A stretch of 64,000 nucleotides of DNA from Acanthopagrus latus (taxonomy: Eukaryota; Chordata; Actinopteri; Spariformes; Sparidae), in contig NC_051055.1 in the NCBI RefSeq assembly GCF_904848185.1, positions 13,532,604-13,596,603 on the forward strand, given 5' to 3'. A model generated the notes under the pieces. The model searched no databases. It saw nothing but the letters and a program-made list of their open reading frames with translations, and was not told where the DNA came from. Made by a program: the position numbers and the translations under genes. Shown here in pieces: positions 26,101-35,860 of this stretch (position 1 is its first letter; the number at the start of each line of letters is the position of its first letter).

Positions 26101-28770
26101 CCATTAAGCTAACATTTCCATTTTATGTCCGACAACACAGACGGGTCAACAGTGATTAAAATTCCTTTCACTAAATGTTATACGTACTATCACACAGTTA
26201 TAGTGCGCTGTGGAGTAACATGCATAAAGTCTGGAAGCCAATGGTTAAAAAACAATATTTGGTTTGAATGAAATGGTGTTTTAAACCTTGGGAATTTTTC
26301 AAGTTATTTGACTGGGAAAAGCACCGATCAAATACAGTTGAATCTCTGGTACTTAAACTCTGTGATTCATTCCAATACATAAATGAGTTCATCTTTTGGT
26401 TCTCTCCAGCTTTTGTCAGGGCTCACGAGCCGGGTCATGACATCCCGTGATTCTGATGGATTTCAGGTGTTGAATGTTTTGGGTTTGTACATACTGTTAT
26501 GCCAGGGTAAATTAAAGAGTGGGAGTAAGACATTAAAATGACTTTTGAGGAAGAAGATTAGTCCCAAAAGTCCCACTATTAAACCAATTAACTAAATGAG
26601 TCACTAAATACAAAAACATCTCACACCCTGAATTCTGCCTGTATCAGACTGCTGGAGTCTTAATCGTCCATTTCCCACCACACCTGCTGAAACAAAAGTA
26701 TATCATTTCCTCGACAAGCTGAACCCAACGAAGACTATGAACAAATAAATCAGAACACAATAATGTCACTATCGACCGAGGACACCCTACTAACACTACA
26801 ACAAATCTGCGCTGTATTTGGCAGGAGGCAAGCTAGTTAGCTATTAGCAGAGCGCTGAAGCGTGTTTGGCTAACAGAGCTAACACAAGTGAAGTTCACAG
26901 TATTTAGGCCTAAATGTACTGAAGTGCTTCAGCCAAGTACAGTTTGAAGGTAAAAGAATATTGAATGCTAATACTTTAACACAGATGATGGTACAGAAAC
27001 AACATTTAGGTGTGATGTGCTTCAGCATGTTCTCCTCGCAGCGAACATGGCGCCATGTCACAAAGGGAAATGTACAAAGACTACGATGAACCCACCGCCT
27101 ACTGCGCCACACAGACGGTCGACCACACCTTACTGTACAATTTGCAGAAACATTAATGACGTTGGACCGTCCGTGTAAACTCATGGCGAGCTCTCAGCGG
27201 CAGCATCGACTGTGTGGCCCCGACCGCTTGGCAAAAGGCTGGATGCCCTACAGCAAAGCCCAACGGCAACAGCTACGAGGCCGCCACAAAGACTGTAAGT
27301 TGAAGGCTTTGGCTGTGTGACCGGGCTTTGTTTGGAAAAGACCGTGTCAAACCTCAATTTAAAGTGCCACTGAAACGTTTCCTACCGCCAGTGGAAGAGG
27401 TGCATTTAGGGGGTAAACAAAAGACGAGTGCGACAATAACAAAAGGTGTAAAACCACAGACCCCCTCTGGACAAAAGCAACAGACAGTCAAACATCACAG
27501 GCTTGCTAAGAAACACCCACTGGACGTTCCGTGCTGCAGCTGCCGATTCCATCTTCCTCTGCTCAAGGCCAGCAGCCTGATTTCCTCTCATTCCTCCATC
27601 TCCATCCCCCTGTCTGTCTTCTGCCATACATCCCTCTCATACTGTGGGGTGGAAATATTTCACAGACACCATGAATGTGCGTATGCAGACTTTTCACATC
27701 ATTCCTGGGAGATGTTGCGCTCTTGCCATGCTGTGCCAAGCTGTCACTTATTAAATAAACCTGAACATTTTCCATGACGCATGTATTTGCATCTTTCCGA
27801 TCAGGTATTCTGTGAGAAATACAGAGGTGAAAAACGGTGGTGGTGGGGTTGGGGGGGTGAAAAGAGCATTTTAAGGTCATACCTGTTGATCTTGTTGATG
27901 CCGGTGAGTAACCAGGCCATACCGAGACACGGAGCCTCGGGCACTGACAGTGATTGCCCACAGCGAGTTGAAAGACCAGGAAGGATCGGTGTTCGGGCCA
28001 ATCACAACGTGTTCGGAATCACTTTGATCCTCATCAGCTATAAAACCCAATCCAAATGTTGCTAAAAATGCTTTGTTTATTGTGGGTGCAGCGGCAGAAC
28101 TGAGGCAGAATTTACTTGTAAAAGACCAAAGTAGAGGCAGTAAAGGAGCCGAGCTCCACACAAAGCCAGCAAACACAACCATCCGGTGATGTCTGACATT
28201 CTTCAACTTCCACTGGAAAACTGTTTGAACAGCACTGAATCAAGATTTTGGCAGAGCTACCCATCGCTCACTGGAATCACAAACCAGTAAGAGAACAGTT
28301 TTCTTTCTCTTTTTAACTAACTGGGTGATGGAGTCAATAGATACTCCACATGGACATGAAGTCCAGACCAAGCAGATTACTTTAGATATTTCCTTTACAA
28401 AAGACGACTAACACTGTGATAAATAAAGCTTGTGTTACCAAATGTTACATGTCACTAATCAAGAATATAAATGATCAAACGACTTCTCTCACAGGAATGT
28501 TCTTTTCTTTTCACACACCTTCTAGTCACACCGTCGTCGTTGACACAGACCACTGGCAGCGGCAGAAAAAGCAAGTATGAGATATAATATAGTGCAGAAG
28601 CTAATAAATAGGAATGAAATATTATATCTATGAAATAAGAATGATACTGTGCTGTGACTTCATGGATGAACTCGCATACATGTGACAAGTTAAGAAATGA
28701 TTAGCATACAACATCTGCCCCCGCATCTATTCAAGGATCCAGCCAGTTTCACCCCCGAAATTCATCCACG
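20600..28770. other. Intergenic interval scgn-ccn3 with no supportable gene
   Basis: About 8 kb with no exon that I can link to a known family. Short open frames here (for example around 23968-24168, 25133-25417, 27328-27777) have no recognisable domain and no consistent flanking splice sites. The interval contains a GA-rich microsatellite at 22988-23095 and otherwise looks like decayed, repeat-derived or regulatory DNA. Confidence 0.6.
22988..23095. repeat. (GA)n / (GACA)n compound microsatellite
   Basis: About 108 bases of GAGA interrupted at quasi-regular intervals by ACAG or ACAGACAG, ending in an uninterrupted (GA) run. Open frames over it on both strands are Leu/Ser- or Arg/Glu-repeat artefacts. 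Confidence 0.95.
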
Positions 28771-28774
28771 TAGC

Positions 28775-29000
28775 TCTGCTCGGAAGAAACTATAACAAAT
28801 GTCTGACCAGATGTGTCGACCACAGTGTCAGCCCCCCACTGATACCAGCTACAAATGAACCAGAGTTTCCACTGTGTAGCTATTTTAGGAGGCTATAACA
28901 ATCCCACTGGGGATAAGAGTGCTTTCCACTGTGACCTCTCAGGTGGGGTTCGGCGAGAGAGGTCAAAGGGTCGCCACCCAAAGTGAGGGAGCTCCCAGAT
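28775..29000 (+). repeat. Left copy of the inverted repeat bracketing ccn3
   Basis: This block matches the reverse complement of 33443-33681 over about 230 bp with small indels. Perfect sub-matches are 28806-28831 (26 bases) against 33624-33649, AGCTATTTTAGGA at 28878-28890 against 33565-33577, and TTTCCACTGTGACCT at 28923-28937 against 33518-33532. It ends about 365 bp upstream of the ccn3 TATA box. It holds a CArG-like box (CTATTTTAGG) and the AGGTCA/TGACCT half-sites at 28960 and 28932. The nature is unknown: a duplicated regulatory element, or two copies of an old dispersed repeat. Confidence 0.75.
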
Positions 29001-29318
29001 TACATTTAATGACAGGAACATCCTGGACTGCACCAGGGAATCCTCAATAAGGATACTTCAGAGGAAAAAAACGTGTGTAAGCAGACGAGTGTATGATGAA
29101 CAAATGTACAAATAGGCCTGTAGAATTTACAATGATCAATCAGACATTGGCTCATGTCTACAGGATATAAAAAAAAAACAACTGCCAGATTTTATTTTTA
29201 AAGAAATATTATAATGTAAAGGCTGAAACCTCTCTATGTTTTAGGTACCCTCTCTGACAGGACCTCACAAAAAAATGTGACTCTCGTCTTCCTCCAACAC
29301 TCTGGGCGATCTCTCCAA

Positions 29319-29325
29319 CATTCCT
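29319..29325 (+). promoter_or_regulatory. TEAD/MCAT-type motif CATTCCT in the ccn3 promoter
   Basis: CATTCCT lies about 40 bp upstream of the TATA box. The family members CCN1 and CCN2 are established YAP-TEAD targets. That this site is used in ccn3 is inference, since a 7-base motif can occur by chance. Confidence 0.35.
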
Positions 29326-29363
29326 TCCTGTTTGTCGTCATGGTGCCAGCAGGACAGCTCGGC

Positions 29364-29371
29364 TATATAAG
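29364..29371 (+). promoter_or_regulatory. ccn3: ccn3 TATA box
   Basis: TATATAAG lies within CTATATAAGG. Transcription would start near 29395-29400, giving a 5' UTR of about 135 bases before the ATG at 29533. The ten-base string also resembles a CArG box (one mismatch from CC(A/T)6GG). Confidence 0.75.
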
Positions 29372-29532
29372 GTCCTCCTCTCCCGAGTCCTGAGCCACAA
29401 CGACAAAGAGATCACAACCTTCTGCTACGCCACAGCCAGAGAGGAGGGAAGATTCAACCCTGAACCAAAGGACTCAGCTCAGCTGCAACAACTGGAAAAT
29501 CTTTTAGACCGGAGATCATTTTGATCCTGAAG

Positions 29533-31748
29533 ATGACCAATCTGTCAGAGAGAGCTCTTTTTGTCTTCTTCACAGCTCAGGTAGGCATTACATTTAAATT
29601 GTCTTTTCAGCAGGTATTCTTTGCATGAAGAGGTTTGATAATGACAGTATTTTCATTCTTTTTAAAAAGCTCTGAGAGGTTTTCAAACCTACAAACTAAG
29701 GATGTAATACAATGTAATTACAAAGTGTTAAATTAAATCTAAACTGGTTGAAACTGAAGAACTGGAAAACTTACTTTAGCCTCTTTATTCCCACAATACT
29801 CGTCAGTTTCACTGCGCAATTAACTGTTTCAATGTTTACTGAAGTCATAGCTTGCTATTCTGCATATATGTGATTACACCACCCTCTAAAATGTTTACCT
29901 GCTTTTGTATAATGTAAAAATTAGAATACAGAATTGATTTTAATTGCTAAAAGTGCATTTTTAGATGCATTGTACATGTTGTCATGGCATTATTTATTAT
30001 TATTGATTGGTTTAAAGAGAAAGAGAAAACTTATTAATCCCCCCCCCCCCCCCCCCCCCCAGGTGTTCACACTCGCCTGGTCCCAGGGGTGTCCTCGCAG
30101 ATGCCAGTGCCCAAAGGAGCCCCCCATGTGTCTCCCCGGGGTGCCCTTGATCCTGGATGACTGCGCCTGCTGCCTGGTGTGTGCCCGTCAGAAAGGTCAG
30201 GTGTGCTCTGAAATGAACCCCTGTGACACACGTAAAGGGCTGCAATGTGAATACGGGACAGACATCCGCAAGAGGACTGGCATCTGTATGGGTGAGTGGC
30301 CGAAGTACGCAAGCCCTGTCATTTGTCATTGCGTGAATGAGAGAATTTGTATCCGTTCTAACCAAATATCCCGTCTCTTTCCTTCAGCTCATGAGGGAAC
30401 CGTTTGCGTTTTGGATGGTTCCGTCTATCAGAACGGCCAGGTCTTCTTCCCCAGCTGCAAGTACCAATGCATGTGCCGCGATGGGCAGATTGGCTGCGTG
30501 CCTCGCTGCACCGTGGATGTGATGCTGCCCGGGCCCGACTGCCCCGTGCCACGCCGGGTCCAGGTGCCCGGAGAGTGCTGCGAGAAGTGGGTGTGCGAGC
30601 CCCAGGCTGAGGCCAGTGCGCTGGGTGGTTTTGCCATGGCGGGTGAGTAGACTGGATGTTGGGTGAGATGGGATGAGACGAACCGCATACAGAGACACAA
30701 CCATCCATTCCTCTTTGACGTTAGTGTCACTGCAGTGTGAGACACAGAGTTTAGAGGTTATGTACATGTCTCTGACCTGATTGAGGAGAGGGAGCAGGAA
30801 GCAAAGGAAGGAAGAGTTAAAGGAAGGGTTGAGAAAGGGAGAGGAAACATGGAGGAAAGAGACAGCGTTGTCTGTTCAGTCTGGAATGTGAAACAGTGAT
30901 GTGATACATCGCTCTGTTGTCTGGATCAAGGATCATTTTTCAGACAAGTTTTCTCAGAATTTGCTTTCAAGCTTCTGTTATATATGAGTGAATGAATTAA
31001 TAGATGATGGGTTGTTTATTTCTCCACTAACTCCTTTGTCCATCTTTTTCTTCAGCCTATCGTCAGGAGGAAACTGTCAGATTTGACAATTACGACGCCA
31101 GCCTGAACTGCATTGAGCAGACCACAGAGTGGGGCGCCTGCTCTCAAACCTGCGGCATGGGGGTGTCCACGAGGGTCACCAATAAGAACCGTCGGTGTGA
31201 GATGGTGAAGCAGAGCCGACTGTGTATGATCAGACCCTGTGACGACCAGCAGGACCAGACGCTACTGACACAGCTCGCACCAAAGGTACGTTTGGACAAT
31301 CTGGATGCTCCATTCATTACAAATAAGTTTTTATGCTTTAGCTTAATTAGATGCCAGGAGCACAAGAATACATTGGCTAATAGATAAATATCACACAGAA
31401 AGACTTTTTTTTAGTACACACTAGTACAATGAATAGTTCTTCCTCTCCCCACAGAGAGGCAGTAAGTGCCAGAGGATGGTGAGGAGTGACACTGCCGTCC
31501 ACCTCTCCTATAAGAACTGCACCAGCGTCCATGCCTACAACCCTCGCTACTGCGGCTCCTGCACAGACGGCCGCTGCTGCACCCCCCACAGAACCAAGAC
31601 CGCCCTGGTGGACTTCCGGTGTACCAATGGCAAAACCACCAAGAGGCCGGTGATGGTGATCCTGACCTGCGCCTGTCACAGCCACTGCCCCCGAGACAAC
31701 GCTGTGTGGCCGCCATCCGAGCTGGGATACAGCGGCATGAGGTTCTAG
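29533..31748 (+). CDS. ccn3: CCN3 / NOV matricellular protein (5 exons, complete)
   Basis: Exons: 29533-29580, 30063-30291, 30388-30642, 31056-31285, 31455-31748 (TAG), giving 351 residues (human CCN3 357). All introns are GT-AG, and there is one exon per module, as is typical for CCN genes. Residues 1-24 form a hydrophobic signal peptide (LFVFFTAQVFTLAWSQ), split by intron 1. The modules in order are an IGFBP-like domain (about 26-93, with CACCLVC), a von Willebrand type C domain (about 96-162, CRDGQIGCVPRC), a thrombospondin type 1 repeat (about 200-245, TEWGACSQTCGMG) and a C-terminal cystine knot (about 260-335, CGSCTDGRCCTPH). CCN3 rather than CCN2 is indicated by GGFAMAAYR before the TSP1 repeat, CEMVKQSRLCMIRPC, HLSYKNCTS and RPVMVI. 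CCN3 is secreted and modulates integrin and growth-factor signalling, cell growth and matrix. The nearby sntb1 supports the call, since both lie on human 8q24. Confidence 0.93.
30039..30060 (+). repeat. C22 homopolymer forming the 3' splice tract of ccn3 intron 1
   Basis: Twenty-two consecutive C residues are followed directly by the AG of the acceptor (30061-30062) and the exon 2 start GTGTTCACAC. No other pyrimidine tract lies between the run and the AG. Confidence 0.9.
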
Positions 31749-33000
31749 GTCATCAAGCTACTCTGAGATAATAAGAGGGTCGCAATGAACAGGAAGTCAA
31801 GATTGTATCTGATTGTAATTCTAAAACCAGTAATTTTGAGTTGCACGGATTCTAAATATTAGATTTAAAAATGACTGTAGAATACACCCACTTCAATAGT
31901 CAGACAACTGTGCAATCAATTATATCTGCTTATAATGGGCAGAAACAGATTCATTAAATGAGAGTCCCCTTTTATGGTTGTGATGACAGAGAACTGAATA
32001 GTTCTGTATCACACTCTTCTCAAAAGGGGTTTAATTGTGTAACATCCTGTGGACAAATAAGTGTCATGTTCACTTAAGTAGAATTGAAGCACTTAAACCT
32101 TGAGGAGATCAGGTAGCATATACCACCAGCTGCTCCCAGCAGACATCGGTTGTTCGTGGGTGTTCTTACGTATGTGGAGGAAACGGCCTTTGTTCATGAG
32201 GTCAAATAGTCACAGGGTAGTGTAGACATGCACGGGAGTCTTGGTGGCTTAAAGCCCTCCAATCAGATGGTTTGATTAAGAGTTGGGTTGGTCAATCAGA
32301 CATGATTAAGAGTATTTTAGACAAAGAACATGAAACTACAGTGTGTTTTGTTCCGCCTAAATTATATGCACCCTCCCGAATAAAGTATAACACAACTTAA
32401 AACCCAATACAGAGAACAGCCACATCCTATGACCTTCTCAACTGATAGATTAGAAAGAGCAGAGAAAGGGAAGTTAAGGTTTATAGGGCGAGCTGTTACC
32501 ATGGAAATGCTTTGACTCTGGGTCGCATTTTTGAAATAACTGGACTAGGTACTTTGACCTGGGCTCAACCTTTGAAAGAGAGCTCACTGTGGTGACTTAG
32601 TGTCATTTCTAGCATCTTCCTGCCCCCCATTGTAAAATGCATAATGTCTATATGTTCCCGCCAATAAATGCAAATCTATGTTTTTATGGTTTAGAAGGAA
32701 GACTATATACTGTTTTTTTGATTGTTTTTGTTTTGGGTTTTTTTGTTAATTATAGCGCAAGTAAACATTGGCTATTTTAAGATGACAAAAGTTCTGTAAA
32801 TACTTGCTGTATAGCTTGTGTCACTGAGTGTGTATCAAATACACAGCTTTAATTGGTAACAGTGTAAACATGAATTGTATATATTGGTATGTCGTTTTGC
32901 TTACTACTTCAGTTATACTTCACACTGCTTGTTCCTGTATTGATCTGAACAATACTGCAAAAATCAGCAATTGAAAATAAATGCGTATTTTTTCATATCA
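31749..33000 (+). other. ccn3: ccn3 3' untranslated region with poly(A) signals
   Basis: No frame continues past the stop. AATAAA occurs at 32379-32384 and 32976-32981. The distal signal is followed by a T-rich stretch (TATTTTTTCAT), so a 3' UTR of about 1.25 kb is the likely long form. Confidence 0.6.
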
Positions 33001-33442
33001 AAGCTTCTCTTTATTTTAATCAATACTAGTCATGTTACAGTACAGTGCAGGTGTGTTTATATGGGCTGAGAGATGAACACTATAAACTTTGGTTCCACAG
33101 GTTGTCTGATGCATGACAGATCATCGCCCTATATCACACTGTTCTGTTATAAAAACTATTACCATGGATGTGTTGTGTCAATACAGGTCAGTCAAATGTA
33201 TGTCAAGAGTTACCTAATGCTAACAATATGACTGCTCTACTTTTATCAGTATTGCAGACTGAACACCTCATATGAAAATAAAATGATATCAAAGGTCACC
33301 TTCCCTTCTCACATAGTTTATATAGCATGATGTCTTTCCCTGGAACTGAACACACACCCTGAAGGTCCTCACACATCTGCCTCTGAGGTGGACCTCTTCA
33401 TCTGGATTCCCTTCCAACAGTCACGCCACTGTTCAGTCACAT

Positions 33443-33681
33443 GGGACCCAGAAGTTACCGAGCCCCGCTGAGAGTGGGTGGTGACCCTTTTGACCTCTAT
33501 CCCTGATCCGACCAGGAAGGTCACAGTGGAAAACCCAGTTATTCCCTGTAGGATTGTTGCTGCTTCCTAAAATAGCTGTTCAGTGGAAACTTCAGCTCAT
33601 CAGTAGCCTGGATCAGCGGAGGACTGACACTGTGGTCGACACATCTGGTTGCAGCTATGTTATGGTGTCTGCTGAGCAGAG
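33443..33681 (-). repeat. Right copy of the inverted repeat bracketing ccn3
   Basis: Read on the minus strand, this block aligns with 28775-29000 (perfect cores listed there). It begins about 460 bp beyond the distal ccn3 poly(A) signal. Conserved between the copies are the CArG-like CTATTTTAGG, TTTCCACTGTGACCT and GAGGTCAAA..GGGTC.CCACCCA. In this copy the spacer between AGGTCA and GGGTCA is one base longer. Confidence 0.75.
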
Positions 33682-34576
33682 GTGTGTGGTCAGTGTCACA
33701 TGTTGGTTATGTTTGTGGATGTAGGATTTTGAGCTTGGTTCGGTGTTGAATTCTCTTTACAGTATGCTAAGATTAGCAAAACAATGAAAACATGAACACA
33801 CAAACCAAAGACAGCCTTCTGTTGTCAGTCCAGCTCTGCACTTGGCACTAGGCAAGTCGCATGGCTACCAAAAACATTTCAATAACTATTAGATGTTATT
33901 GCTTAAAACAGACATTATTTAGGCGCTAATGGTCCTCAGAGGAACATTCTACCGACCTTTGACCTTTCTAGCACCCTCATATAGTGCACAGAACAGACAG
34001 CGTAAAGAAATTCATCTCTATCTCAGGATGAATTATTTTAATGTGTCATCTAGAACCTTTATCTGTTCAATCTTAATTTTGTCCAACACTTTGGTTTATG
34101 ACCAAATACCTGTATAACTAATGACATTGACAATATGTCTGCTAAACACCTGCATGTTATCATGCTACTAGATGACCTAACTGAATGACATACTGCACTG
34201 CCTTGATGACAGGCCGACCGCTGCTGATAGTCTCACTGACTGACCACCTGAGGGTGGGAAAAGGGGAAGACAGCAGTCCAGCTGAGCGACCGCCGAGCCA
34301 CAGCTCACAGTTGACCTGAAGTGTTTTTAGGCCATGTTTTCTTTGACGCCTCCCTGTCTGAGTTACGTGATGCTGCGTAAGAGACTGGTTTTAAGGCATG
34401 AGCTGCACTGTGAATGAATGAAGGAGACAACACAAGTAAGTGGAGCGGTAGACCTAGTATTGAAATCCTCTTTCTGTTCAGGGTTGCTCAAACAGCTTGG
34501 CTGTCGAAGAATGACATACTTCAGGGTCTGTTTGTTCTGCCAACTGTGTGCTCTGTCGAACAAAGTCTTGCCCTCT

Positions 34577-34599
34577 CTGCTGCTGCTGCTGCTGCTGCT
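34577..34599. repeat. (CTG)7 trinucleotide run
   Basis: Seven CTG units plus CT, non-coding as far as can be seen. Poly-Leu or poly-Ala frames over it are artefacts. Confidence 0.9.
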
Positions 34600-34744
34600 T
34601 TGTGAATAAGGTATGAAGAGTTCTGATGGTAAATGGGCTGAAATGTAATACACTGCATCACCGCTGCAGAACAATCCCTCAATGTACAATAAAAAAAATA
34701 TGTCAAAGATCCAGTCTGATACTATTTTATATTTCTCTCAGGCT

Positions 34745-34975
34745 GTACTTTGGAACAGTGGTGCTTTGAGCTAAAGCCTGCTAACATGCTCACAGTGACA
34801 ATGCTCACATGGCACAGTTCAGCACGTGTGATGTTTAGCATGTTCGCCAGTTTAGCATATTAGTATGCTATATGTGTTCTTTCGTGACACAAAGTAGGCC
34901 CGCAGGTGACGCTGATTGGAATATTCAGGTTCGTAGGTATTTAGTCAGAAACAAAAAATGAAAAATTTGACCCGA
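34745..34975. repeat. Dispersed percomorph-type repeat fragment (GCTAACATGCTCAC family)
   Basis: The string CTGCTAACATGCTCACAGTGACAATGCTCACATG, interrupted TTTAGCATGTTCGCCAGTTTAG, and the later pattern of a GCTGATTGGAAT block followed by GTAGGTATTTAGTCA match, in order, a dispersed repeat I remember from many percomorph genomes. The family name is not assigned, and this rests on memory only. Confidence 0.5.
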
Positions 34976-35860
34976 TTAAAAGACAAGTGACCACTAAAGT
35001 GATCACAGTTAATTCTGAGGGGGACAGTGTGTGTTTGTAATGAAGTTTAGGGCAATACATACAAGTCAAAGCTTCTCTTGTACTCAGGGCAGTTTATAAT
35101 AATTGTAAATGATGTCATCCTACTGCAAAAATGTACAATATGTTGAAGTATATAGACAAACCGCATAAAGACTTAAAATGCGGTGGCTAAAATAAAAATG
35201 TTCTCCCAGTCTTAACTGACGTGTTATCTCTACCTTCTACGTCAGCTGCTGTTTACATGAAGGGTGAGTAGATTGCCCCCTCTAGTGGTGTGTTTGAATA
35301 AAGCTCTCGTCACCAAATTCACTGCAATGATCTTACATGTGTAATGTAGAGGTGACCTCACTCTCAACATACAAAACATACTGACACCATCTGAGCGGGC
35401 TGACCTCCTGCACATACTCTAAATGTTCGGAGTGGTGATTAATCTCAGAAAAGACACATTGTGTTTCATGGAAATGTAAAAACTTTATATTTACACTTTG
35501 AATCTCAAATACAAAAATTTTTGAATCAGAACTTCTTCAACACTGCTTGTGATTGACAGACTTTCTGTATATGAACCTTCATCGTTCTGTATCACATTCG
35601 GAGACAGGTGAGCTTGTGACTCACTGCCTCTGCAAGTTTACCCATGACTGTAGCAAGAACAGATTTAAAAGGCTTTGTTGAATGCAAAAATATATGATAA
35701 AGAAAATAACGTCAGTGACTCAACATTTCCAGTTAAACTGAGCTCAGCCTGCAGATCCGTAAAGACGCATTTACGGCTCGTTTTGGCACGTTTACATTTT
35801 ACTGGATATAGATTTCAGCAAGATCAGTCTTAACTCCACTATCTAAAAAGATGATGTGAT

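Noticed and set aside
27328..27777. Possible gene of 149 codons between scgn and ccn3
   Set aside because: No recognisable domain and no convincing promoter or splice partners. Overlapping frames on the other strand are of similar length, as expected by chance.
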